The notes under the pieces were generated by a model, which worked only from the letters and a program-made list of their open reading frames with translations, was not told where the DNA came from and did no database searches. Both the position numbers and the translations under genes were made by a program. Below, piece by piece: positions 23,678 through 35,039 of a stretch of 64,000 nucleotides of DNA. The stretch spans positions 1 to 64,000 of the forward strand of contig JAMXBD010002797.1 in assembly GCA_024138025.1 (NCBI GenBank), read 5' to 3'. The stretch is from Combretum micranthum (Eukaryota; Streptophyta; Magnoliopsida; Myrtales; Combretaceae). Numbering within the stretch: the stretch's first letter is position 1; every line of letters begins with the position of its first letter.

Positions 23678-26600
23678 TTATCTCTTAATTCCAGAAAAAG
23701 GCTGGTTCTGATTGTTGACCGGCTTTTCAGAAGAAGGCTCATCCTCACCAAGTTTTCGTGGGGTGTTCACCTGCTTAATTTGCCCTCCCTGGACAGAAGG
23801 AAGAAGAAAGAAGGAAATAGTCAGATGCAATGATAGAGTAAAAATGTAGGTTCATTATTATAAAAGGCTGTGAAATTATTAAGGAACTTATGACTGGTTT
23901 CTATTACTAATACAGAGAAATCTCAGGAACAAGAACTACTTTGTGATGAGACCCTTATGATATATGATTCTTTTCCCCAATTTGATAAATCTCCACTTTT
24001 GGTCAAATCTTAAAAATGTTTTGAAGAGTAATGGCGCCTTCTACAATTCTTATCCAGAAACAAACTGTTTTGAAGGAGAACTACAGAGCCCCTCGAAATA
24101 TTTAACTAAGTCGTTTATTATGCCCTTTTTCCGTTGCATGGAACACAGTCTTGACAAAAGAAAATGATCAATATGTAGCTCTTCTTAGCGGGATATGCCA
24201 TACTGTTGAAAAGCATATATCTATGCCCCTTGTGCAACTCAAGTCATTCCTTCACTTTTCATTAGCAAAGGCTGTGATGTTAAGTTTCGTTTGGTATAAC
24301 TATGAAAAGAGAAGATGGACCTGAACATTAAAAACATTTGGGCTCAACCAGACTCATGTATTACATGAAACCAAATATGTCTGCTTTAGAAAAGCAAATT
24401 GGGATGGTGACTCAATAGATAAGTTCTATGTCGAACCCAACTATTAAGCCAATTAACATAAAGAATGCATGTTTTGGTAGATTTGTGGCCCATTTGATTG
24501 ATCTTATCATCTTATCTTAGTTTATAATTTGATGTGCCAAAACACATCTGCTCTGTATTTAATATATTTTTGGCTCCAAATTTTGGCCTATGAATAGATT
24601 TTTTTGTTTTTATCTTATGAATCGCAAGTACAAACATCAAAAGTAATAAAGAGAAATCATATAAAGAAGAAATCGTTATGGTAATATTGTGACTGGGAAG
24701 AAAATATCGAGAAGTGAAATTTCACTATTTTTCCAAAAATAGATAATCTAGGAAACAGAGTTTTTCCCATGGAAAGGTAAGACTCTGGTCCTTCTGTAAA
24801 CTCAAAAAATTAAGGGTATAAAAGTTCTCTTTTATAGGACAACTTAGGTTCTTTCTGTTTGCTTTTTTGTTAGAGGGGCATATGTGTAACTTTCATGCAT
24901 AATCTTAATTAGATACATTTAGAATCTTAATTTGAGTGCTGAAACTGGTAGTGAAATGATAAGAAAAGGAAAAGAAAAGGACAATCCAAGCAGACACATT
25001 AATGTATCAATAGGTCTTCTCCTTCTGCAGTACGTAGGAGAAATTGGCTATCAAATCCTCCACTTTTGGATTATCATGCACCAGTATTGTTTTGGAGCTC
25101 TTTAATTATTTAAATTTGACATCAGTAGATGAAGAATCTTAAATCCGTCAGAAAGATCATGCAGACACCTCTGCAATGTCTTGATTGTCTGTTGTTATTC
25201 ACTGATGAAAATAATTAATTGAAAATTCATTAGATGATGCGTTTACGTACTGTTCCCTTTTGGACATTGAGCCGCCGAATTGAAGGAGCCCTTGCAACTG
25301 ATGAAGCAGCTGCAGCTGCCGCAACCCTAATTCTGCCAAGAAGAATTGGCAGAAGTATTTTAGATTTAAAATCTAGGGCTTGCACATCCAAGTGGCAAAT
25401 GAACTCAAAGCTTTGGATGATGTAAAATAACTGATGATATCTATAATAGTAAAATACCTTTTATGTACATCAACATATTCATCTGTTTCATCTACGATTT
25501 CTTCCTGCATATCATGAAAAAAAACATTATAACAGGGTAGTCTAAAGATCCTAAAGCAATTGGCTTTCTGAGAAAGGGAATTTATACTTGCAGAAGTTCT
25601 TCAAATACATCTTCAAGAGTGATGATACCAATGACCTCACCATCTTCAGTATCTTCTAAGAAATGAGGCAACCCATTTCTTGCTGCCTCCTTAGGTCGTG
25701 GAGAAGCTTGCTTATTTATAACAGTCAGCTTTGGAGCCTTATCGATGTCAACAACAAAGTCATCTGAGTTTCCATTTTGCTTCTCAAGCAATGGAGTTGA
25801 GAGCTGAGAGTCCAACCCAGCAGCTTTATTTTCCTCAGGCTTTTCCGCATTGGAGGTTAATGGAGGATTTTTTGTTTTACCTTTTGCCTTAACCACGGCT
25901 GCCATATGGCTGCTACCCTTTTGAAACTCATTTAAAATATCATAAAGGGGCATATCTGAAGGAACACTGGAAAAATTTTCCTTGTGTTATGCATATTGCA
26001 GGTTGATTTAAATAATAATGTACAATCTACCAGAATAACTAATAGACCAACCGTGGTATCCTCCGGATGGAAACAGCACTGACTGGTGTCTCCGTTTCAG
26101 GTCGCACTGTGAGGAGGCTTTTGACCTGATTCCACAAGAGAGAAAGAGAGGGAAAAAAAAGGGTGCATTGCATGGCCCAAATTACTTATGCATCTATGTT
26201 TGAAAAATAAAGCTGTGACAATGTGCAAGTGCTATATCCAAGCTCAACACTTACAAGAAGAAGCCCAATGATATTTTTGGGATTCCCAGAATATATAGGA
26301 ACACGGCTATGACCCCTAGCAAGGATTTTCCCCATTGCTTCCCTGAGATGTAAAACATCATGTTCTATGAACTTTAGTTAAGATAAGCATGTTATCCTTA
26401 ACGAATAATGACTTATAGAAGTAATATTTGTCATTTTTTAATGCATAGACATAGTACTCAATAAAAATGAAAAGAAGCTGCTACAAAAGTAGAGCACCGT
26501 AGGATCAAAATGGAAAAACTAAAGCCAGAAAAAATATCATCAGATATTGTTGATACTGTGCTAAGTTGCCAACAGATCTTGCAACTAGTGTAGTATGTTC

Positions 26601-29600
26601 ATGAAATATAACCTACAAGTTGACACATTTACTAGGAAGGTATGACCAAGTAGAGCAGGTTGAAACTGATAGCAATTTCATTAAAATGGCTATTGGCCTA
26701 GGTCTTCTCTAAACTCTAGATGCCACTACAATAATTGAAATAATTTTTATCTTTGCACTGTGAAAGGAGCACCAATAACCATACAAGAATCTTTTGTCAG
26801 AAAATCTATCAAATAAATTAAGTTTTTACTTAGGAGTTATCTGAAGCATGGAATAGAGAAACAGGATCCCTTTTAACTATAACCAGCAGCAAAATTGATG
26901 TACCAGTCCAATTTTGAGTTCACGTCCAATGAAAAGGTTGACTCAATAGGTGTCATTGCCTCTTCTGCAGTCTGTCCATACAATGAAAGTACATAAAATG
27001 ACTTGCGTACAACATTCATATTTTAGCCTGTAAGGCTAAACATGCAAACAGATCTCATAAATCATCTCAAATATGTAACTCATGAGAAAAATGGAATGTG
27101 CAGGGAATTTGAGAAAGGCATTCAATGAGAATACTAAATGATAATACAGAAAGATAAACCATCTAAAAATACATTTTCAGTATTGAGGCAGTAAAATCAG
27201 TTAGCAACTCCAAACTTTGGATATCTTTGAGAAGCGAGAGGGTGCCAATAAAAAAGGTACAGAAGATGGATGACTTGTTTATAAATTTACCACATAAAAT
27301 AGGCTTGAAACGGATGGAAAAAAGAGAAAGACAACAAGGGCTTGCCATCACAGATATCTGACTTGAAAGATACAAAATAGGGGTTAGTTAGTGGATGCTT
27401 AGTTAGTGGATGGTGCACAGCTACTAGTTATATTTTGGGACTTGCTGCATGTCAATATTCGCTAAGGAAAATATTTTCAAACAAGCAGCAGAAATGATGT
27501 GCTTTGACAAATTTATCTAAATCCTAAACAGAAGGTCAGGGAGTCAGAAAGTTAAGAACATATCCCTTCAAAACAAATCTTATTTTGTTCAAGATTAGAA
27601 AACTTCATCAGCAAGCTTGAAACCAAATAGATCAAGGTAACAGAGAGGGCTCAGCTAAACAGATATATTAATTTCATGTACATGGCACTGCTACATAATT
27701 AGTGGTTGTAAAGGAAGACAGAGGCGGAATAGATGTTAACAAATAATATATAAAATAATTTGTCCACTTAAACTTTTTGTCCTTTTCAGTATACCTTCTC
27801 AGTTAAATCCAGTGCTCCACTGATGATTGTTGTCTCATCATGGGTGAGTTCACCTCCCTTCCCAGCCTGCAAGAACAGAAACATGTTGTTAATTCAAAAC
27901 ATAATGATTATAGAAAAAATCTGAATTATTATCACTGATTGTTGCAATAGCACTAGTAATCCATTTAAATGGCCATATTTACCTCCTTGCTATGGATGGA
28001 GACAAGAGCTTTCAACTGTGCACGTCTGAACAGTGCCTCATTGTGGCCTAGGGCACAATCCAGGAGCTGGATGTGACAATATTTCTCCCATGAGATAGTT
28101 CAAGAAAACGGTTTTAAAATACAAAATTTAAAAAAAAAATTAGTAGAAATGTTAACAGCATTCAGAACCCACCTTTCCTATTGGGTATGCTATTGGATAG
28201 CATATGACCATCAAAATTCTCACAAGCCACACAAAATTGGCACCGACTGCCAGCCCATAACGAGTACAGATTGCTTGTGGGATAACCTGAAATAGATTTC
28301 ACAAAAAAGTCAAACTTCCATGGAGTTATAATCATTATGTCACTCCAACTTGTGAAAATCAGTGCAGAAGCCTCTCCAAATGCCAAAACGAAAGTAACAG
28401 AGAGCAATATAGCAACATATTGGTTAAAAAGCTTGTCCAGATATATTGGGAGTGCCTGCGAAACACTAGGATTAAAGTCAAAGATCCCTGATAACTTTTA
28501 AGTAAAGACAGAGAATACAAATTCAAAGGAAAATTAAAAAAAAAAAATCTAAATTTCATTTTCATTATTAATAGTGCCAAAGCTTATTGGCAACATCCTT
28601 TGACTTCCTATTAAGCCTGTAAAATACAAAGTTCTGCGTTCACCTGGTGGAAGAAGCGAAGTAACATTGGTTTGTTTTGGTTGAAAAAGAAAAAGAAAAA
28701 ATGTTCCTCTTAGGAGTAAACTTTTTATCATCTGCATAGCTTTCTTTCCAAGAAATCAACATACAGCACCATCGACACAGGCCCTCAGCGACTCAAATTA
28801 ACTATGGAAATATAAGCAATGTGAAAATCATTCCATAAAATATATACGTAGGACATCTACTGTGAGACGGGACACTAACACTGTCTTCATGAACATGCAT
28901 AGTGAACGATAAAGACAAGTATCCATACCATCGCGTAAAAAATGATAAAAAGATTCTCCTCCATTTGATATTGGCTCATGAATTCCACCTGGTGATGGAA
29001 ACTTTTATATATATCTACACACACACACACACACACATATGTATTTTCTCTGTTTATCGTACGTTCTCTTTTTTCCCGCAAATTAATATCCAAACAGCCA
29101 CCAAAACTACCAAAGGAAATTGGATTTATCATTTGCATTTACACAAACATATCCCGCACCGCAGCACACAATAAAATAACATCACCACGCCACGATGCAA
29201 CTAAAGCAGAGGAAAACCAACTTTCTTGGCTACGTTACCTCCATGGAAGCAGCATTACACAAAAGTAATGTCACCAGAAGCTGATGCTGCTTTTGCACTA
29301 CTGGGAGAATCGCAGCTGAACACGCCCCCAAAATAAAAATAATAATAAAAAAAATCAGACAAGTCCTTTCTAATTTAACTCAACATATAAAATTTATCTA
29401 ATTAAGACAAATAATAATTAAAAAAAAAAAGAAAAGCAATTCAAAGAAAATGGAAAAGACAAACAACAACAGCAACAACATCGACAAGAATTCAAGAAAC
29501 ATCCTTTAATCTAAACAAATTCAAAAGCAACATACAAAAATGAAGAATCACAACGAAAAAGAAAAGAAAAAGATTACAAAAGGAAGATTACCAGCTTGTT

Positions 29601-29826
29601 TTTTCTCAGCATTGGTTCCACTACGTTGGAGGATTTCAAGGTCGACCAGACCAAGAGACATGAGACCTAAGGTAAGACCAGACATGATACCAGCAAAAAG
29701 GACCAGAATACAGGAGATCCCTGCATACAAGAACCAACTAAATGATCCATAAGGGATTTCTTCTCCTAATCCCATTCTTCCGTAACTCAGCATTCCTATT
29801 GCGATAATCGCATTTATCATATGCAT
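23678..29826 (-). CDS. DUF21 and CBS domain-containing membrane protein (CNNM/CorC-like), 13 exons
   Basis: Reconstructed coding exons (high to low): 29826-29592, 29315-29239, 28455-28372, 28286-28173, 28066-27983, 27866-27795, 26971-26904, 26342-26255, 26125-26052, 25966-25588, 25504-25458, 25332-25251, 23788-23678. They total 1515 bp, phases agree at every junction, and the product is 504 residues, close to Arabidopsis At4g14240-type proteins. Residues about 25-190 form the DUF21 (CNNM transmembrane) region, with hydrophobic segments, [20 protein letters not shown] in exon 1 and [19 protein letters not shown] across exons 3-4. A CBS pair follows (about 225-440), with [11 protein letters not shown] in the first. 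The second is split by a low-complexity insert and ends [20 protein letters not shown]. An alanine run and a polar tail close the protein. Family members sit in endomembranes, and CNNM-type proteins are linked to magnesium transport; the substrate here is not shown. The ATG at 29826 is followed by another at 29820. All introns are GT-AG except intron 3, which starts GC. Confidence 0.93.
29017..29038. repeat. (CA)n microsatellite in intron 2 of the DUF21/CBS gene
   Basis: Short perfect CA run between exon 3 (28455) and exon 2 (29239). Confidence 0.85.
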
Positions 29827-31234
29827 TAATGATAAATACCGATCACCTCTACCAATGAGACTCTAGAAAACAAACACAAACCACACATAAATGTTTTTTT
29901 TTTTTTTTAAGATTTATGCTTTGACCTTTTATAGTATGGGTACCTAAGGTATGTGATTGGTTAGTGAGTAGGAGTAAGAGAAGGAAAAACAAACGAACTC
30001 CAAAAAAAGATGCACGTGCCGATGAAATCATGTGGGTCTTGTGATAGTAGGTGGGGTCAGATGGTTAATGACGTAACCATGAGAGTGACTTCTGAGTCAC
30101 TGGCATTTCTTTCCTGCGGATTGGGTCTTGGAAGGGACCTCATAGGAAAAAAAAAAAAAAAAAAGAGAAATATATATAAATATGTATGATTTGTATTTAT
30201 ATTGGATATATTTTATAAAAATTTTAAAAAATGTTTGTATTTGTTAAAAAAAGCTAACCTAATGGATCCATGGACCAATGGTTTATTTATCTTTTATTCA
30301 TTTCAGATAATGAGGGTATCCCAATCATTTTTTTTCCTCCATTTTTGTGAATTAAGGGTTTGTTTGTCTTATCTTATTCTAGTGGTTTGACATATTATTT
30401 TTGTTATTTTTAAATAAATATTTATTAAGAAACATATACATAAAAAATATATGTATATATTTTTGTTATGAATAGATTAAACAGATTAAATACAAATAAG
30501 ATACTAATGTAGATCATATACAGATAATATACATATGAAATTCAAATAATCCAAACAGACCCGCAATAAGTAAAATATCTCGAAAGTTATTTTTTAAATA
30601 GGGTTAAAACAGTAAATTATGGAAATTTTCACTTTTCCATTTGCTATGTCTTCACCTTCCATTTAAAGAAAGCTTACTTCCTTTTCTCATGTCCCCTTGT
30701 AATATATTTATTCATTTCCTTCTTGTAGGACTTTCATTAAATTAAAAGAAACGGTATGAAAACCCTACATGACAAGATTTCAGTGGAAATGTAAGAAATT
30801 TATCAAACTTCTTCCAATCGTTCTCATTATTTCTAATAAGTTTATGAAATCTCTGCATATAGGGATCATTAATAGTGAGTAAAATGAACCAGATATTATG
30901 AACGCTAAGAAAATCATTAGTCCGAATATTTATCGATATTTTATAATCTCTCATGAATTGATAATAACGAAACTCAATTGTTGGTAAGAATTGAAAAATT
31001 TGAGAAGAACGGTTACGAGGCCTTAATGAATATCAGTCTCCTATAACAAGAATTTAAGCATTATGTATGAGTTATTCATGAGAATTGAACCATGATTTTG
31101 TTAGGACTGATAAAAATAAATCGCAATTGTAAACAATGATGGGACTATGAACATCACTTTGATTTTTATACTTGAGGTAAGACCTTGACTGGATTTCATT
31201 ATGATTATCTCAATCTATGATGAAATAATTGGTT
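29827..31234. other. 5' flank of the DUF21/CBS gene and AT-rich spacer
   Basis: Holds the promoter and 5' UTR of the minus-strand gene, with T/A homopolymers near 29890-29910 and 30150-30165. No further gene or clear core promoter motif can be supported. Its right edge, ATTAT at 31235-31239, is the target site of element C. Confidence 0.5.
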
Positions 31235-31239
31235 ATTAT
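31235..31239. repeat. Target-site duplication of element C, left copy
   Basis: ATTAT immediately left of the LTR start TGTGTAGGTATG. It matches 52128-52132. Confidence 0.9.
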
Positions 31240-31886
31240 TGTGTAGGTATGAATCCGGATGTAACGATCACGTGCGTGTCGGGTGACTATTGCTACGTGT
31301 GACCTAGGGAAACAACACGTGATAGGATGATCAAGAGAGTATCATATAGGGAGGAAAAGTAAGCAGTCTTAATAGGCTCAACACACGTGTGATAGGTGAG
31401 GAAGCTGAAGAGCATCAACCTCACTGAGTACTATGGATTCGTGTATGTTCTTGAATAAATCAAGTGTTTGATTCACCAGGGCGGAAATTCGGCAGCATGA
31501 CGACGTTTGTCCAAGATTTCACCTTCTCCAAATGAGGTAAGGACTAAGGTATTTATAGAGAATCTAGCTGTCGATGTCGTCCGTCAGATGAGATAGACGA
31601 CCAACGGCTAAGATGAGTCATTCTCAAAGTGGATATGGATGTGGGCTCCTTTATGGACCCAGGCCCATTGAGGCCTTCATTGTATGTGTGTGAGCCAATT
31701 TTGAGAAAGGTTGAAATTGGGCAGGCCAATTCCAACGGGCCCTACTACAAGCCTGCCATGCCAATTCTCCCATGATCATCCAATGGATTGGGTCTAACTC
31801 TTTAAGCCATGTCACATTAGCCTAGAGAGTTAAATCCAAATAAGAATTAGGCTCAAGGCCTTTGTAATCAAATTTGTATATCTACA
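31240..31886 (-). repeat. 3' LTR of element C
   Basis: 647 bp; on the plus strand it runs TGTGTAGGTATG...TATATCTACA. Near-identical copy at 51476-52127. Both have TG...CA ends, the same minus-strand TATA box and the same cluster of ACGTG cores. Confidence 0.95.
31550..31557 (-). promoter_or_regulatory. TATA box in 3' LTR of element C
   Basis: TATAAATA on the minus strand; the counterpart in the 5' LTR is at 51789-51798. Confidence 0.55.
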
Positions 31887-31901
31887 TTTTGCCCCCTGAC
31901 C
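31887..31901 (-). other. Polypurine tract of element C
   Basis: On the minus strand GGTCAGGGGGCAAAA ends exactly at the 3' LTR start (TGTAGATATAC). Purine-rich tracts at this place prime plus-strand DNA synthesis. Confidence 0.75.
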
Positions 31902-32727
31902 AAAGTCCTTCGGGTCTCATCGGAGGGGTTTGGGTATTATTTCCAGCCCTTTCGAATAACCAAAGTCTTGCCCGCATGTGTGCTATAATTTAGCTACACT
32001 GCTACTTGATGTATCGATTTCTTAATAGCTCGCGAACATCAAATTTTCTTGGAGTATACCTTTATGACATTGTATTGTCTACACAAATTGCCCCATTTTG
32101 ATAGTGGTGTCGCTTTTAAGATAAAAATATGTTAGCATGCCTCTTTTGATGATAAAAAGAAAATTTCTTCACGTTCATTAACTCATCCTCGATGTATGAT
32201 TCACGTAAGCAATCCTCATCCATGAGTGGTAGCAACTCAATTGCATTATAAAAATCGGTTTGTATAACTGTGAAGGATTGTCCTTTTTATCAAGTTGGAT
32301 CTTCACTGTATGTGTATCAATACTTGCCAAGTTCGAAACTTTCGAATAACTATCCCATGTGTATAATGCTCTTCTTGATCATCCCACTTGAAGCAATGAC
32401 CGAAGGGTATCTTGATAAAGTCTTTTAGAGCAACCATACTGGCTGAGAAGCTCCTGAGCAGTAATCAAATCATACTTTTGGAGCACCTGCATGTTCAGCT
32501 GTCTCCATTAATTGGCCAATTGTCCTTTTCTACTTTAATATCCAATAAACTTCCTGCATCCCAGATAACTCCAATCTCATATGACTAAGCTCAAGCATCC
32601 TAGAGATTTAGTGCGAGTCATGTGCATGTCATGATACAAGTCATTGAAATCAGAATCAGAATTAACAAGAAATTACGAACAAAATTGGAGATTCCCCTAG
32701 CTTTAGCTCTAGTGATTGGATTAAGGA
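31902..32727. other. Element C post-pol spacer, no gene recognised
   Basis: Between the polypurine tract and the ARF fragment. No long open frame and no family match by eye. Confidence 0.5.
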
Positions 32728-33325
32728 ATATGTGATTCCCATCTGCTCTTCCTTCTACTTCAATAAGAGTATATGGGGACAATAACTGGAATTAGTGATT
32801 TGGACCCTGTCCGCTGGCCAAACTCACATTGGCGCTCTGTAAAGGTTGGTTGGGATGAGTCCACTGCAGGGGAAAGGTAACCAAGAGTATCTTTATGGGA
32901 GATAGAACCATTGACGAACTTTTTCAATGTATCTATCTCCGTTCCCCCTTTGGTTGAAGAGACCGTGGCCATCTGGACTGCCATCTTTCCATGCACTTAG
33001 AGATAGCGATATGGGCATCACTTCTCCCCTGATGTGGCTTCAAGGAGGTGTTGGAGATCAGGGAATTCAGTCTTTAAATTTCCAGGGATTTGGGGTTACA
33101 CCTTGGGCACAACTAAGGCTGGATGCTTCATTAACTGGTCTACAACCTGAAGCATACCAAGCAATGGCTACTGCTGCACTTCAGGAGATGAGGAGGCTGG
33201 ATCTAAGTTTGTTTCTCAGTCGGTTTTGCAACTCCAACCGTCACAAAATGCATCACTTGTTCATGTTCAACTTTTGCAGCAATAGCTGCAGCGCTAGACT
33301 TCTTACGGTGAGCAGCAGTCACAAC
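32728..33325 (+). pseudogene. Auxin response factor fragment (ARF6/ARF8 type)
   Basis: Captured piece of an activator-clade ARF transcription factor. Visible motifs in order: [20 protein letters not shown] and [10 protein letters not shown] (end of the ARF middle domain, 32773-32877), then LKRPWPSGLPSFHA, SPLMWLQGGVGDQGIQSLNF and LDASLTGLQPEAYQAMA (start of the glutamine-rich region, to about 33200). It is broken: CAA has become TAA at 32878-32880, the frame shifts before 32927 and again near 33205. The DNA-binding and PB1 domains are absent. The coding blocks follow each other without intron sequence, which suggests a copy made from spliced RNA, provided the parent gene has introns here as ARF genes usually do. 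It is antisense to element C and lies inside it. It cannot make an ARF protein. Confidence 0.88.
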
Positions 33326-33339
33326 AGCAGCAGCAACAG

Positions 33340-33721
33340 GAAAGGCAGAATCAGCCGCAGCAACCGCCACTTCATTTGCATCTGGGGCTCGAGAAGCAAC
33401 TTCCCCAACTATGTTATCAAATTCGAAAGAGCTATCGTTTTCTGGAATACCACCACTAGACATATACCTACACATTGGTGTACCAACCAACAGAGAATGC
33501 CTGTGTCTTTCTCTTGTTTGAGCATCGTTGGCGGAACAACTATAGCTATAATTATAATAGTGATGATGATTATAGTAAATGTACCTAGATGGGAAAATAA
33601 ATTTGTCGCCAGAAGAGTTAAATGTGTCATCTTCTCTGTTACAATGAATGCTAAAAAATGAAGGACGGATTCGTGTAGCAACCAGGGTTCCGGGTACGAA
33701 TATACTACCCCGAAAGGCCAT
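33340..33721 (-). pseudogene. OXA1-like mitochondrial inner-membrane insertase, N-terminal fragment
   Basis: Minus-strand frame with start ATG at 33721 (MAFRGSIFVPGTLVATRIRP). It reads as a mitochondrial presequence followed by SSFEFDNIVGEVASRAPDAN and VAVAAADSAFPVAA, the segment just before the first membrane span in plant OXA1 proteins. OXA1 inserts proteins into the mitochondrial inner membrane. Homology stops about 33340, before any membrane span, and the frame runs on antisense through the ARF fragment. The length fits a single first exon. It lies in element C in the element's own sense. It is presumably non-functional, though it keeps an ATG and an intact presequence-like frame. The OXA1 assignment rests on the short C-terminal motif and general layout. 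Confidence 0.62.
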
Positions 33722-33980
33722 TTACCTTAAGAATGTCGTTATGCTCAATCTCCTTTTTTTTTCTTTTTTTCTTTTTCGAGCAAAAAATACACTTGATATG
33801 AAGTGCTTTGGTATTGATCTCATACTTGTACAAGGATTCCAACTTCATACTGTGGTGATGGGACTATGCTATATAAGGATTTCCACTGCATTCATACTGT
33901 GTTGATGGACTATGCTATACAACTCATAGAAAGTACATATATGTAGTTACTCACTGTTCATCCAAACTTTTCGGAGAAGT
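33722..33980. other. Spacer between OXA1-like and gar2-like fragments
   Basis: T-rich stretch with no recognisable coding sequence. Confidence 0.4.
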
Positions 33981-35032
33981 TCATACCTGATGGCTTTTTT
34001 TATCAACGTTTTCCTTCGATGTTGGGCTAGAATTAGTTGATATAGGAGAACATACAGAGCCATTGATGAGCAATGGAGTTAATGGAAACTCTAACTCATC
34101 AAGTTCATCGTCACTATTGTATTGTTTCATGAGAAATGACCCACTTTTCCTTAGCTGAGATGGGCTACCCATATCACCAACTCTTGCCGGTGGTGGATAA
34201 TAGACTGGAGGAGCTGCATTGCAAGGATAAGTGGTGAAAGATCCCTCCCCAACATCAACGAGCTCCTCAGAGGCCAATGTCTCAAGAAGACCCTTTGGAA
34301 TTGGATCTAGGCAAAACTCATCTGGGACAAAATTGGAGAGGATCCTTTTGATTAGCGATTGACCAAATGTTGGGCATACCATTTCCTTATTGATCTGTCT
34401 AGGAGCATGTCTTTTGGTAGCATCACAAGATCACTTAATGCATTTAGGAGACGGAATGATTTGAAAGAAGCATCAGGTTTCTCATCGTCCATATATTGGT
34501 CCTCAGGCAAATCATCATCCATATCAAATAAGTCAGTCAGCCATCTAGACCAATTCCCAATCGCATTTTTCAGTTGAGCACCAATTCTGAAGCTTGACTT
34601 TCTAGATGGAATAGGGAGTACTTTTGGATCACTGATGGGATCAGATACTGGATCACTAGGGATCTCATCACCAGTTTCCCGAAGAATAGCATTAAACATA
34701 GCCACATCTAACCTAGTGACACATTCTTCCATTATCAATCTGCAAAGCAAGGGCAAGCAACCACACTCATGGCCTCTTGCCCTAACAGGACATAGCCTTT
34801 CACAAGCATCCTTAAAGGCTTTTTTCCAGAGTTCCAAGGCAATGTTGACTTGTTCATGATCCACACCGTTTGCCTTTTTATTATTTTTACTCAAGCCAGA
34901 ACTCACACATTTATCCAGCGCCTTGGCAACCGAAGACTGCATGTGTGGAGTCAGGGTCTGCCACACACATGCAGTATCGGTAAACTTCCAAGAATTGAAG
35001 GAATTTCCTACCTTCGATAAATCACGGTTCAA
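33981..35032 (-). pseudogene. gar2-like plant protein, C-terminal fragment
   Basis: Two minus-strand frames (35032-34352 and 34382-33981) together encode the conserved C-terminal part of a plant-specific protein often labelled 'nucleolar protein gar2-like' (Arabidopsis At2g42320 type, from memory). Motifs: ELWKKAFKDACERLCPVRA, CGCLPLLCRLIMEECVTRLD, DPVSDPISDPKVLPIP, GAQLKNAIGNWSRWLTDLFD, LNALSDLVMLPKDMLLDRSI, then VCPTFGQSLIKRILSNFVPD and NSDDELDELEFPLTPLLING. The frame breaks at about 34365, where one base is missing between RSIRK and VCPTF. The N-terminal part is absent. The cellular role of this family is not clear to me. The piece lies inside element C in the element's sense and is about 1 kb without obvious introns. 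A decayed copy. Confidence 0.78.
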
Positions 35033-35039
35033 AGATCAA

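Noticed and set aside
25230..25332. Ending the DUF21/CBS protein at the stop codon 25230-25232
   Set aside because: A GTACGT donor at 25250 followed by an in-phase exon at 23788-23678 gives the conserved polar tail and a total length divisible by three.
33203..33721. 172-residue frame as a genuine gene
   Set aside because: Its C-terminal third is simply the antisense of the ARF fragment. Only the first part has OXA1-like homology, so it is listed as a fragment.
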